From assembly GCF_040581485.1 (NCBI RefSeq), contig NC_090128.1:31402931-31466930 (forward strand): a DNA stretch of 64,000 nt, written 5' to 3'. Positions 36,001 to 51,000 of the stretch are shown here, in pieces. The stretch's first letter is position 1. Each line of letters starts with the position of its first letter. Both the position numbers and the translations under genes were made by a program. Below the pieces are notes generated by a model that was not told the origin of the DNA, made no database searches, and was given only the letters and a program-made list of their open reading frames with translations. The stretch is from Linepithema humile (Eukaryota > Arthropoda > Insecta > Hymenoptera > Formicidae).

Positions 36001-39000
36001 TCTCGCAGATATAAAATTCATTAGATACTGCAACATGTTTCTGTTAACAATTTCTCCCAACACTGACGCGCATTTTAATAATAGTTGATCCAGTGGTGTT
36101 AAAGAATCAAAAAGCTTCAAGATCATTACTAGAAATGTAATATAAGATTATATTATTTTTATATAATTGTATCATTGAGAGAAGAAGACAGAGAATTATT
36201 TAAAACATATATTAAAATATTATAATGTTTAAATAACAAATTATTGTAAGATAAAATGCCTGAATTTCGGGTACCATTTGTATTTGTTTAAATTCTGACC
36301 AAATAAGATTATTAAAATTTAAAAAAAACTCTTTATACTGTTACATCCTTGTGCAGTTTGCAATAATTTTTTATTTTAAGGGGTTATGAAATTATATCTT
36401 TAGAGAGGCAATTTCTTATCTCGAGTCAGTGATGCGATATTTCCCACAGCGGTCCCGGCTCCGCTGCCTCACACAACCTTACAGAAGCGCTACGTCACGT
36501 ATCCGTGTGAGCTCGGCCGTTCAACCAATGGAAGAGAGCGAACGCTCCCTTCCACCGAGCCGACACAACAGACGATAAATGCATGCTACTTGCATGCATA
36601 AAGGCAAGCGTTTCTGATTCAGAAAAGAAATTCTGAGGCGAGTGGCTGGAATATTAGAGATCACCTGTTCGAAACCTGCTTCGTGCAACTTTTTTTTCTT
36701 TTTTCCACATTTGTTTCTAACATAGTAAATTATTAGATAATATTTTTTTGCCCAAAAAAATAATATTTTCTATTTATTATTAATATTCGCATATATTAAA
36801 CTAACAATTTTAGAAATAATACAGATCTGCTATTGTTAATAGAAAAATGAAGTTATTTTACAATGTTGCAACAAAGTGCTAATTTAACATATGCGAATAT
36901 TTTTAATAAAGATAAAATAATTTTTTTTAGCCAAAAACATTATCTAATAATTTACTTAAAATAAATATCGAAAAAGGAAAAAAAGTTACAAAATCACAGT
37001 TTTCAAACACGAGATTTTTAATATTCTTGCCATTCGCCTTACTCGTTTAGCCATGCTTGTTATTTTACATTTATCAACATAAAAGATTACACGCCTGCAA
37101 AGCTTTTAATTATTTATTTTAAACTACTGCATATTAGCAAGAGTTACTGCAGTAACTACATATACATGTACTGTGGAGATTAGTGGAGGAACACAGTAGC
37201 ATATTAAAACTGCAGTCAAATAGATGTAGATTGGTAATTTTATTAATACTATTAATAAGTAGTGGTCTTCCGCACCACCTTTGAGGTTCCACTTATGGCG
37301 CGTTCGATTTTTTTTTAAGTGGATCGTCGCCTGGAGCCCTATTGTACCACTTTTTTTTACACCTGTTATTTACAGGTTAAAATAATTTACAGAAGTTGAC
37401 ACTGTATTTTTGTATCTATATACTTACTGTACTTTGTATACTCACTGTACTTGTACTTTTGCGCGTTGCGCGTATATTGGCGAGTTGGGAAAATTACTTA
37501 CTTTATAATTTTTTATAAATACAAAATATATTTTGTATTTATTATGCCTGCAATGCTATCAAGAGTAATGAAAAATACAAGGTGTCCCATTTTAAACAAT
37601 CCACTCAAATATCTCAGAAACACCGAGTTAAATAATAAAATTTTTTAAATAAAAGTTGTAGGATTTGAAGAGGGAAAAAATATAGGGATATTTGTTTGAC
37701 CTTGGATGGAAGCGCTTCTGAGATTTGAAGGTCATTTTTATTTTTTTAAATGAAACCACATACTTACATAAACTATAAAATATCTCGTTAAATATTAATT
37801 TTTCAATTATCTTACTTCAACACTTTTATGCACAAAATAATGAGGAATCAATTGGTGTAAAAAAATACATAGTTGACTTTAAGAAAAAAGTATATATATT
37901 TAAGAAGAAAGTATATTATATCATATCTGCTAAATATAGCTTAAATATAGCTCTGCTAGATTTTTTCTTAAAGACAACTATGTGTTTTTTTTATACCAAT
38001 TGATTCCTCTCATTATTTTGTGCATAAAAGTGTTGAAGTAAGATAATTGAAAAATGAATATTTAACGAGATATTTTATAGTTTATGTAAAATTATGTCAA
38101 ATTAAAGTATAAAATATCTTGTAAACCATTCAATTTTCGGCCATCCTAGTTTTATAACTTTTTACGACAAATATTATGAGAAATCGATTTATATAAAAAA
38201 ATTAAAGTGGTTCCATTTAAAAAAATAAAAATGACCTTCAAATCTCAGAAGCGCTTCCATCCAAGGTCAAACAAATATCCCTATATTTTTTCCCTCTCCA
38301 AATCCTACAACTTTTATTTAAAAAATTTTATTATTTAACTCGGTGTTTCTGAGATATTTGAGTGGATTGTTTAAAATGGGACACCTTGTATTTCTCATTA
38401 CTCTTGATAGCATTGCAGGCATAATAAATACAAAATATATTTTGTATTTATAAAAAATTATAAAGTAAGTAATTTTCCCAACTCGCCAATATACGCGCAA
38501 CGCGCAAAAGTACAAGTACAGTGAGTATACAAAGTACAGTAAGTATATAGATACAAAAATACAGTGTCAACTACTGTAAATTATTTTAACCTGTAAATAA
38601 CAGGTGTAAAAAAAAGTGGTACAATAGGGCTCCAGGCGACGATCCACTTAAAAAAAAATCGAACGCGCCATAAGTGGAACCTCAAAGGTGGTGCGGAAGA
38701 CCACTACTTATTAATAGTATTAATAAAATTACCAATCTACATCTATTTGACTGCAGTTTTAATATGCTACTGTGTTCCTCCACTAATCTCCACAGTACAT
38801 GTATATGTAGTTACTGCAGTAACTCTTGCTAATATGCAGTAGTTTAAAATAAATAATTAAAAGCTTTGCAGGCGTGTAATCTTTTATGTTGATAAATGTA
38901 TGTTAGAGTGAAGACATCTTCTGGCCTTTAGAAGAGAGAGAGAGAGATGACGTGTGGTTTCCCTCTTCTCTTTCTTATACTATTAAGAGTTTTTCTTTTG

Positions 39001-42000
39001 TTTTTAGTTTTATATATACAGCGTAGCTGCGCCACATTTACTTACTTATGTTAAGACCGTTGTCGATGTCTCATCTAATGTTAGAGTGTTATATAGAATA
39101 TTACCAAGTAGTGTTAAATAATTAGAGATAGGATATAGAATTAAGAATTAGATAACTAAGAGTGCGCAGTGATAGAGTGATATATATTTGTACTAAGAAA
39201 GGAGGTCGTGTGTGGACTGACTAAGGCTGTCCTTCGTTCAACCTCGCGCATTCTGCCAGGTTATGAGCCCAGTCACTTGGTGAACAAGAAATTAAGAGTT
39301 CCTTCAGAGAAACCGTAAGTACATATTTAAGCAGGTGCTAGTCAAAGGAAAATAGAGAGGGGCGGAACTATAAGAGACCGGACATGTCATGTAAAAACGA
39401 ATGATATTGTATCAATCTCAGAATTCCAAGAAATTTAGAAAATCACGCTTGTGTCGCAAAGAAAACGTGTCTCAAAAATAGATCAAAATAGGAAATATAT
39501 CTAAGATAAATTCTAAAGAAAACAATTGCATGAACTGTCCGGTACTTGGCGGGAAACAAAGTCACGTGGTCCAGCCATAGCCATAAAATATATGCAGAAT
39601 CGCAATCGATCAAGCAATAGAAATGAATGCTGTGCAGTGACGAAGCGCGGCGCCAGTGTATGTCATTCTCCGGTGTAAACGGACTAATAGTGTACATGCA
39701 CCGGAACCATAAAACGCAGGGCGTGTAGTGGTATAAACTATATAGCATCCTGCGCGTGACGCGCGAAATCATTTGAGAAAGAGAGAAATTATACAGAGAA
39801 CTTAATAAAGAGAAATTATATCTTATTAATATAAGAACTATCAAAGAATTTAAATAAATTAAAAGATCAGTGTGAACCGACTGTACTCATGTAAGTGATC
39901 ACCCCCACCCATTAAGTAACGGCAAAATCGTAGTACGACTAGTCGGTTTGGGAGGGAGTATATGAGTGCAGGCGGTAAATACAAAAGATCAGAATATTGA
40001 TTTGTCGTACAAAGCAATATTCACGTGTGCGAAATAAGGTAAAATAACAAAGAGTAATGTTTGGCAGGAAGCAGAGATATATATTCAGAGATGGAAGGGC
40101 AAGGAAGGAAAAAAGACGACCAAACTTCAAAAACAACAAAAGGTAAATTTATTTCCTAACTTATATTTGCACACAATAAATAAAAATTGTGGAGAAAGAG
40201 AACAAGAATATGGATCCATAAGTATGTGGTAATATGTCCAAGGACATATAACATGTACGCTGTTCGTAAGTCCAAACATTAATGAGAATATAATCTACAT
40301 GCTAATCATATTAACCGAAATTACAGAGACACAAGATGAAAACAAGGCCATACTAAACACAATGGTAAAACTACTGATACAACAAACCGAAGCAACTACA
40401 AAACTAGGCACATACGTGCAAAAAAATGTATGAAGGGATGGAGACCCTCATAACATCAATAAAAGCACAAGAACAAATAGGAAAGGACCTAAAAAAAGTG
40501 ACCGAGACCTGTCTAGCCGACGTCCGCACCCTTTCAGAGAAAGTAAGAGAAGTACCAACAAATACAGAGATCTCAGAAATTATACACTCTACTGCTATCG
40601 AACCAAATAATACAGAGTGGTCAGAAATTCAAAATCAAACAAATAATACCAAGAATATTACTCATATGCAATCACTAAATGAAATGACTAAAACCTTTGC
40701 AAATTTAAATAAAACTTTAGAATGCAATATACAAAGAAAATTTAATATTAAAAGAGATTACAAACTGACAACTAAAAGCAATCTAGATCTTTGGTTAGAT
40801 TCCTTAAATTCAGAATTAGCTGCGAACGATTTATTAGAAGTATTAAATAATAATAATAATAATGACAATTCAGAGAAAACAATGAAAGAAAAAAATATCA
40901 TTAGAGACATTATAATAAATAGACTCGACTCTAAATACCATCAAAAAATCATAGAATTAAAAGACCCCAAAGACATATTACTAAAAATTAAAGAAATTAA
41001 GAGACTAGAGACAAACATGACGCACGTTACTGTAAGACAAAAACTCTATAGCATTAAAAAGTCACAAAAAGAAAAAGCGGTCGATTTCTTCGATAGATTC
41101 GACAATATCATAAGAGAATACGAAATTTGCAATTCCGAAATAGAACTAACTGAAAAAGAAATAAGAGCTGCCTTCTACAATGCAGTGTCTGACTCCAGCC
41201 CGGAGCTGAGAACGGCATATATTGTAAAAGGCCAAACAGGTCCAGAAATGACCATTGAACAAATGAAGACTTGTCTCTTACAGATAGAAGCAACAAGACA
41301 AAATACAGAGGCCAGAGCAAATATGATTCAGAGGACGGAGCCACGAGCAGGAACATCACATCAGAGCACAGGGGACATAAAATGCTATCGTTGCAACAAA
41401 ATAGGCCACTGGCAATCTGATTGTCCATTGAAGACTTATGGTCTGTGGTTCTGCTATGTGTGCAATATGATCACAGACCATAAGGGCGACAATTGCCCGA
41501 ACAAAGTTCAAAGGTATGAACCTATTAAAAATAACTCAAATATTAACACATTAAACAGAAGCAAAGATAGCGGTAGAGGTAAATTCAGAGGTAGAGGAAA
41601 TAAAGTTCAGAGTAGGTACCATCCTTATGACAAGAAAAACCAACCGAAAAACCCAACAGCTAAGATTGCAGGTAAGCATAACATAACAAAACAAACTGAC
41701 AAAAAGATTAGTTTTATAGCTGACTCAGGAGCAACAGAACATATAGTAAGTAAAGGATTACTGCTCAAAAAATTTTATCAAAACAATAGGAGAAGAAATT
41801 CGGAGTGCAAATAAAAACAAAAGAGCAAATATAAAAATAGATGGAAAAGGAAACTTACATTTAAAATCAAGCATAACAAACGAAACGATTTTTCTATTCA
41901 ACGTAATAGCAGCACCAGGAATATCAGATAACTTACTGTCATTAAGAAAATTTGCAGAAGCGGGTTATGGTATATATCTAGATAACACGGAAATAAAAAT

Positions 42001-45000
42001 CTTTAATAAAGAAAATGGGGAAGAATATATAACGGGAAATTACATAAAACCGAACTGGATAATAGATTTTGAAGTAAATAATTCTGAAGATACAGAGAAC
42101 AAAAGCAATAAGTACAGAGTAACTGCAAATCTAATTTCTCTAGAAGATTTCCTGTCACAACCTCAGACGGACCAAGGGAATTCAGAAAGTACAATAGACA
42201 TACAGAGACCGCCTGAGGTTGGGAGGGAGAAAGTACAGGAAATCACGGAAAACATAGAAACAAAGGAGAAAAATCAAACAGAGACTGGAATTTGGAGTGA
42301 GGAATTAAATAGGAAAATTTTGGATCTAAATAATGTTATACCAGAAACAGAGACAAATAAACTAATAAATAATGCAGAGAAACAAAATAATGAAAATACT
42401 AAATACAAACCATCTGAAGGAATGATTTGGCACCTGAGGCTGGGACACACGTCATTAGAATATATGAGACAAATGCAAAAGTACGAAGATAAGTTGAAAA
42501 AGATCAAATTTAACAGAGAAATATTAGACTGTGAAACGTGTGTTCTGGCTAAGATGGAGAATCTTCCTTTTAAAAATCAGAGAAGTAGATCAGATAGACC
42601 ACTACACACAATACATGTAGACACGATGGGCAAGATCTCACCGGAGTCATTCCCGGGAAAGAACAGATATATCATAGTATTCATTGATGATTATACTAGG
42701 TATGCAAAAGCTTACAGTGTGAAACAAAAGAGTGAATCCGGCCAATGTCTAGAAAGATATTTAACACACATAAGAAATCTGTCTGAAAAGAATGAAAGAG
42801 TATGCTTTATCAGAGCAGACAACGGTACAGAGTTTACAGGAGGAGAATTTGCAGAAATAATGAAAAAAGAAGGAATCAGTGGTGATTTTTCACCACCATA
42901 TACTCCAGAGTTGAATGGCACAGCAGAGAGATTTAATAAAACAATTCAGAAAAAAATCAGAGCCCTCATGATTGACTCAGGACTACCATCAACAATGTGG
43001 ATTTTTGCAACCGAAGCGGCAGTACATATCTACAACCGGACACCACATAAAGGTATTGAATTCAAAACACCTTTGTCAAAAATTAATCCCAAGGTGAAAA
43101 GCCACGTAGAAGAACTGAGAAGATTTGGATGTCAGGCGTACATAAAAATTCCAGTCCCAGAAAATAAATTTTCAGAGAGAGCAATAAAAGCTATTCTGGT
43201 GGGATATACGTCAACAGGTTACTTGCTGTGGCATCCACAGACACAAAGATTCTTAAATTCTAGGCATGTAAAGTGCAACGAAAAATTAGTCTACAAGAAT
43301 GTGGCTAAAATAGCTGAATCAACTGAAATAGAAATTGAAGAATCTAGAGAGGAAATTGCGGAGGAACAAGATAAAATAACAGAGAGACGAGAGGATCACT
43401 CAGTTGATTCAGAAACAAAACAAATAGATGAACTAGAATACACGACAAAAAGAAGAGGCAGACCCCTAAAGAGGAAAGCCAACCAAGAAAAGGAATCGAA
43501 AACTAGAAAATTGCCAGATAGGAAAACAAAAGGCAATCCTCAGAGAGATCCAGATTTTGTTTACAGAATTCAGAGTATTGAGACAGAGGAAATTGATAAG
43601 CGGACTGAAGATGAAATAGTACATGCAAATTTAGCCAGTGTCAACAGAGACCCAACAAATTACAGAGAAGCGATGGAATCGCCAAACAGAGAACAATGGA
43701 TAAGAGCGATAAGAGAAGAGCTAAATTCAATGACAGAAAATAAAGTTTGGGAAATTGTAAATAGACCAACAAAATCTGCTAATTGTAAGAAAATAAACAT
43801 CATTGATTCCAAGTGGGTGTTCAAGAAGAAAAATGAAGAAAATGGTCAAGAAAAATTTAAAGCCAGACTTGTAATTAGAGGTTTCAAAGACAAAAATGAG
43901 TACGAGATATGTGAAACCTATGCACCAGTTTCGCGCCTGTCAGTTATTAGATCAGCACTGGCCATTATAAATAAATATGACTTGGAAGCAATACAACTGG
44001 ATGTGAAAACTGCATTTCTCAATGGTATGTTGGATGACAACATATTTATGGAAATTCCAGAAGGAATCGAAGTCAATGATAGTACCAAAAGAAATAAAGT
44101 GTGCAGACTAAAGAAAACGTTGTATGGATTAAAGATCAGTCCAAAGAAATGGAATCAGAGGTTTACAGAGGAGGCTTTGAAACTGGGACTAGAGAAAGAT
44201 ATAAATGATCCATGTCTATTCACTTGGAGGAAAAATGGAGAAGTTGTATTGCTAGTATTGTATGTTGACGACATCATACTAGCAAGTAATAACACAGAGA
44301 AAATGAAACAAATCAAGACTAGTTTATGTAACACATTCCGAATGAAAGATCTAGGAGAACCTAAATTATACCTAGGAATGAAAATCAAGAGAAATAGAGA
44401 AACAAGAGTTATGACACTGAGTCAATCGGAGTTTACAGAAAATATACTAGAAAGGTTTCAAATGAAAGAGAGCAAAGCACAGAATACACCAATGGTGACA
44501 CGACAGATGAAAAATAAAGAAAATAAAAATCCAGAAAGACTGAAAGAGACTACAACTCCTAGTAAAGCACCTTACCGAGAAGCTATTGGATGCCTGCTTT
44601 ACTTAGCCAGAGCTACGAGACCAGACATAGCTTTTGCAGTAAATTATTTATCCCGAAGACAAAAGGATCCCAAGGAAAGTGATTGGAAAGACGTAAAAAG
44701 GATCTTTCGCTATTTAAGAGGAACCACAGAGATGGGACTAACGTTCAGAGCAAAAGAAGAACAATTAGAAGCTTACGCAGATGCAAGCTTCAAGGATTGT
44801 GAGGATTCAACATCAACAGGAGGATACATAATAAAACTCTATGGAAATGCTGTATCATGGAGAAGTTACAAACAGTCCCACATAAGTCTGTCTACCTGTC
44901 AGGCGGAATATCTCGCCATGAGTGAAGCTTGTCAAGAAATAGTATCCTTGGACAAAGCCATAAGAGACATTACTGGGAAAACCTTTTACCCAGTGACAAT

Positions 45001-48000
45001 CTGGTGCGATAACAAATCAGCTGGAGCAAGCACTCAAATGGATGGATCACACAGGTTAAAAAATTTTGATGACGAACTCTCAGAGATTCAGAGAAAACTC
45101 GAAGAAAGAGAATTAACAGGAAATAAAAGACATATAGCAGAAACACATGGAGATTATATAAAGAGCTGTGTGTTGAGCAATCAAGTTAGGGTAAGGTGGA
45201 TTAATACAAATGAGAATCCAGCTGATATTCTGACAAAACCTCTACCGGCCCCATTACATACTTATTTCAGAGAAAAATTATTAAATATATTATGAGTTAC
45301 ATTAAATTCAGAGTCGTAGAATTTGTGTTATTTGTTTCAGACTCCCTTGAGCTAGAAATCGAGGAGCCAAGACCAGAAGAGGAGGGAGTGTTAGAGTGAA
45401 GACATCTTCTGGCCTTTAGAAGAGAGAGAGAGATGACGTGTGGTTTCCCTCTTCTCTCTCTTATACTATTAAGAGTTTTTCTTTTGTTTTTAGTTTTATA
45501 TATACAGCGTAGCTGCGCCACATTTACTTACTTATGTTAAGACCGTTGTCGATGTCTCATCTAATGTTAGAGTGTTATATAGAATATTACCAAGTAATGT
45601 TAAATAATTAGAGATAGGATATAGAATTAAGAATTAGATAACTAAGAGTGCGCAGTGATAGAGTGATATATATTTGTACTAAGAAAGAAGGTCGTGTGTG
45701 GACTGACTAAGGCTGTCCTTCGTTCAACCTCGCGCATTCTGCCAATGTAAAATAACAAGCATGGCTAAACGAGTAAGGCGAATGGCAAGAATATTAAAAA
45801 TCATGTGTTTGAAAACTGTGATTTTGTAACTTTTTTTCCTTTTTCGATATTTATTTTAAGTAAATTATTAGATAATGTTTTTGGCTAAAAAAAATTATTT
45901 TATCTTTATTAAAAATATTCGCATATGTTAAATTAGCACTTTGTTGCAACATTGTAAAATAACTTCATTTTTCTATTAACAATAGCAGATCTGTATTATT
46001 TCTAAAATTGTTAGTTTAATATATGCGAATATTAATAATAAATAGAAAATATTATTTTTTTGGGCAAAAAAATATTATCTAATAATTTACTATGTTAGAA
46101 ACAAATGTGGAAAAAAGAAAAAAAAGTTGCACGAAGCAGGTTTCGAACAGGTGATCTCTAATATTCCAGCCACTCGCCTCAGAATTTCTTTTCTGAATCA
46201 GAAACGCTTGCCTTTAAGCATGCAAGTAGCATGCATTTATCGTCTGTTGTGTCGGCTCGGTGGAAGGGAGCGTTCGCTCTCTTCCATTGGTTGAACGGCC
46301 GAGCTCACACGGATACGTGACGTAGCGCTTCTGTAAGGTTGTGTGAGGCAGCGGAGCCGGGACCGCTGTGGGAAATATCGCATCACTGTCTCGAGTAAAA
46401 GGGGTTCCTAATTCTGGGTATGGTGGATTTCTAATTACGAGTAGACTATCAGTATAGATAATGAATAGGAAATTAAATAAATTTTTAACACAATTAATTC
46501 TGCTTAAGAAAAGAAAAAAATTATTGCCGAAAAATTAAATTACAAGCTTGAAAAATTAGAGAAAAATTAAAACATATGTTTTGAATATAAAATGAAATAG
46601 AAAGTCATCAGTTTTAAAAAAGACGGCAAATTTAAATAACAGAAACATTTAAAATTTAAATAAAAGAATTACAATAAAAGAATTAACGTAATTAAAACTT
46701 TGACATCGAGCAACCTCCTACTACCCAGAATTAAGAAGAAACATCTATCTGCTAGTTAGCTAACATAATCTAACTCTAAATGGCAGTAGGGTATTGTTGA
46801 AATAACACATAAAAATAGTGTACTTTAAATTATTTTCTGACATAAAGATTATTAAAATATCTCTTATTTTGACTAAGTAGTGAATTTGCGCAGGACATTC
46901 CAAAGAATGTTTCTCTTTGTCTAAATCAGCGCTCGGAATTAGTTGCACATTTCGGGCCGATTTCCGAGACAACGCCTCCTGTTCCCCCACTACCGCTCGG
47001 CCGCTGGCGGCCGAGCCGCCGATAGCTCTGGCTCAGGAGCGTTTTATATTAGAAATAGGCTGGATTGTTTAGGCATCTTTCGGGAAATTGTAACATTTTC
47101 TTCACTACATAAATAATGTTTATTTTTATTAATACATAATATATATATATATTTAATTATTAATGAAAATAAACATTATTTATGTAGCAAAGAAAATATT
47201 ACTATTTTCTGAGAGGTGCCTCAACAACCCAGCCTATTTCTTATATAAAACGCTCCTGCGCCAGAGCTATCGGCGGCTCGACCGCTAGCGGTCGAGCGGT
47301 AGTGGGGGAACAGAAGGCGTCGTCTCGGGAATCGGCCCGAAATGTGCAACTAATTCCGAGCGCTGGTCTAAATCATAAAATCGATAGCATCATAATGAAT
47401 GTACGCGATAGCGTGACTCGGCTCACGAGGGCTGCTAGTCTTCTACCCTTCCTCACTAGTTACAAGTCAGTTGCAGAGTGCAGCACTTAGAAGCCAAAAA
47501 AAGCACCTACCCGGAATTAAGCAACCTATAGAAATTCGGGCACTTTACCCTATTATAAAAATGTATAATACAGAATGATGAATAATCAATAAAATAATAA
47601 CTGTATAATACAATAATAACAAATGTATAGTATAAAATGATGAATAATCAATAAAATAATAACTGTATAATACAATAATAAAACAAATGTATAATACAAA
47701 ATAATGAATAATTAATAAAATAATAACTGATAAATTAAACAATACACGAAAGTCAGTACACGAAAGAAATTAAAATCTTTTACCGTCCATTGTTATTTCA
47801 GTACTTTCTTCTTCTGGTGCGAAACCTTCTGTAAATTTGCAAACGAGTATCCTTTCTTCAGCATCAAATGGCATTTTTGATTTATGAATGATGCTTTGTA
47901 AATGCAATGAAGCTACTAGATTATTCTAGAGTTAAAATAAGTTTTGTATTATACATTCATCACATAGGACATAATGAAAAAATAAATAAAAGACTTACTC

Positions 48001-51000
48001 GATAACTTGTTCTATACATCTTCCATTTGTCTGTGCGTTCTTCTTCATTATTCTCATTATTCACAGTAATGTCCTCAAAGGCAAACCTGAACAATTATTG
48101 ATTATTGTGCATTTTTAACAATTTCATACTGTTACGTCCTGATAGGACTCCGCGATTTTTTTCTTTCACGTGAGTCTACATTTCATTAGAAACGAAACCG
48201 TATCTGCCCTGATGGAAATATTTTGCTGAAAGTACTATGAAATCAATGAAAAGTAAAATAAAAGTTTTTAAAAAATTACTGAATATATTTCAAAATGAAT
48301 CATAATTTTCCGTATAAAAATTTAATGTAATACTATGAAATATAAGGAAAGTTAAAATATATTGCTGAAAAGTAATAAAAGAGTTTTGAAATAATTATTA
48401 TTGTGAAATTTACTGAATTAAACTAAAAACTGTTACTTTTTAATGAAAAATTGCTGAAATATTTATAAAATTAATTAATGGGGTCAATTGAGAGACATTT
48501 TCAAATACATTTCAGCAAAATTTCGTTATATTTTCAGAAAAATATTTCTATCAGGGTGACAAACACAGGAAGTAATAAATTTCAAATTATTTAAACAATA
48601 TCGATACAGCTTAGCGAAACTTCTCAAAACTAATTTTTTTCACGCCGCATCTTATAAAAAAGTCAAAATTATTATTTAGCGTACAGGAAACACACTCGAA
48701 ATCATTTGAATCGTTGACAAAACTGATATCATAAATAAAAAATTTAATTACTGCAGCATGGACTTCTGACAGTTTTGAATCTTAAGATGAAACAAATTAT
48801 GTGCCAACCGTAGGCCCGGACAAAAAAGTTTCTCTTGCACAGGCATAAATAATTTCGGTCAGAAAATTCGATACCAGTCAAGTGTTTGTCAGATCAGGTA
48901 TCTCACGTTGCGTTATGTATATTTATCAAACACCCTCGAACGTGTGGACAGCAATAAATTTGTCAACCACATAGAAGACTAAGAAACCACCCCACCGAAT
49001 TCACAAACATCAATAGAATACATAGACTCTTTCCAAATGTCAGCGTCTTACGTTCATCAAATTTCTAACCAAATTCCAATTAAGAAAGTATTCTACTGTG
49101 TGACTTCAAAAAAATCAAATTTTTTTCATTTTTTTAATGTTTAGGGTCTCAAAAATAAGTTCTTATAAGGTTTTGTCGAAATGTGTAAAGATAACGGAGA
49201 TACAGACTTGTAGGTTGCGCCATTCAGATAAAAAATCGCGCTTAGATACAAGCTGCATCGAATGGATATCCTTCCTTAGAATAATTTTTTGATATAGTTT
49301 TCTTTGTATAGTGTTCTCTAGTGTGTATTGTGTATGTGTTGGTTTAAAACGGCCGTTGGAAGTACCTGTTTTGGAAGGACAACCCCTAGAAACGTTTAAA
49401 ACCATCGAAGTTGCAACATATTTGGCAACTTGTATTTTCAATAAAGGCTTCCACCCACTTTTGGGGATGTTAACATTGATGGGAGTGAAAATTCGACCCG
49501 AAGCGAGAAAGTTTGCTGATATACGGGACGAGGAACGCATCGTACGATCTGAGCGGCGAGCATCTGAAGCATCAAAGAAGGCTTGTAGTGCTCGTAGATT
49601 GTAATTCTCATAATTATCAGAACAAAATGACAAACATAAGTCACTGCAAATTTCTTTTAAAAACATCCCGATTTCCGTCCACTTCCCTTTCTATACAACC
49701 TATAGAGGAAATTATTTACCTTCCTAATCCTTATCCTAACATTAACATCCTAGGAACCAATGATCTAGACCTCGATGAGGTTTATCCCCCTACTCTTTCT
49801 CTTGAACCAAAGTTCCTTGCAGAATCCTTCACAGACTCCGTAAACGCAATAATTGACCAACTTCTTCTGAGATACTGCGACTTACAAGGAAAGAGACCCA
49901 AGTGTTCCCCTCCGATTTTGACAAGCTTTAAATATGTTGTAAAGTAGTTCAAAATAAGAGACACGTATTTTTTTTTATGTGCTTTCTCGCACGTTTAGGG
50001 TTGAAACAACCCCCTACAAGCTAAAACGGTTTTTTTGATTTTGACTGAATATCGTCAAAACTGTAAGAGGTATCAAAAAATGTTTCCAATAAAAGTTGCA
50101 TGGTCTTTTATGAGCTTTATAACCGCGTAAGTCGATTTTTAAAAATATTTATATTTTTTAATTTACCCCCACTCCTTCTTATTATTTTTTTGAATTTCAA
50201 AATTTTTGTAATGACAAAAGTTGTAGCATTTTTTACGCTGAATTCAACCATATATGATTTTATTATGTTTCGAAATCGCATCTTTCAGAAATGAGCTGTC
50301 AATGTCGCACTATATGCGTCGCGCTGCGATATATGCATATATATGCATAACGCATCGTTTGTGCCGCTTGTGTAATCGATGTTTTGTCGTGCATGTGTAA
50401 TTGATAAGACGAATAAAATTAGAAATAAAGAGTAGCATGTTATGAAATATTCGGAAAAATGTTTTAATCAAAGAACAAAGTTCACTAAAGTTGTTGTCAA
50501 GGCATCCTCTCTATTTTACACTTTTATTGTCGCATTTCGAGTGTATTTATAGCGCAGCGCGTTGGCATATCCCGTCAGTGCATAGTACGTTTTCTGATCA
50601 AAGAACAAAGTTTACTACAGTTGTTGCCAAGGCATCCCCTCTATTTTACACTTTTATAGTCGCATTTCGAGTGCATTTATAGCGCAGCGCGTTGTCATAT
50701 CCCGTCAGTGCATATTACGCTTTAAAGTTGTGCGCTTGTTAGTGATTACGAAAAAACAATATATAAAACAGCATCAAAAAAAGAACAGCAAATTCACTAT
50801 AAAGTAAGTATTATTTTTTTGTACACAAATAAGGAGAAATATTTAATTGTTATATTTTTCAGAATGGTTCAATTAAATCCATTTAACGTAATAATGTTAG
50901 TATACGTAACTTTTTCGGCCCTTAATCTATCAACAAGTCCGATAACATCTGAAGAACGAGAAATGGCACATAAAATAGAATCTATGCTGAAAGAAATGCG

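Larger units (their letters stand above)
38901..45744 (+). mobile_element. copia-family LTR retrotransposon, near-complete
   Basis: LTRs of 358 and 356 bp begin TGTTAGAGTG and end TGCCA; 5-bp duplication ATGTA (38896-38900, 45745-45749). The LTRs differ by only a handful of bases, so the insertion is recent. Primer site after the left LTR is GGTTATGAGCCCAG, matching an internal part of initiator tRNA-Met as in Drosophila copia. A polypurine tract (about 45374-45388) precedes the right LTR. Order gag, protease, integrase, RT, RNase H marks Ty1/copia. Confidence 0.96.
36427..46388. mobile_element. Giant hAT-like foldback, with copia inserted in one arm
   Basis: Tips CAGTGATGCGATATTTCCC are flanked by the exact 8-bp duplication TCTCGAGT (36419-36426, 46389-46396), hAT-like. 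Ignoring the copia element at 38901-45744, the whole remaining ~3.1 kb is one palindrome with arms of about 1.55 kb centred near 37985. Each arm holds a smaller inner palindrome (36720-36960 on the left). No transposase ORF is visible. It lies in the ADCY10 intron between exons 16 and 17. Confidence 0.88.

Noticed and set aside
37451..38515. Paired 65-residue ORFs on opposite strands in the giant palindrome
   Set aside because: Identical apart from one residue because the DNA is palindromic; no known domain.
46760..47490. Short ORFs starting MGEQ at both ends of the hAT MITE
   Set aside because: They are the inverted tips of the MITE translated in both directions.
47559..47735. CRISPR-like array
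   Set aside because: Units are contiguous, AT-rich and without unique spacers; it is a minisatellite in a eukaryotic intron.
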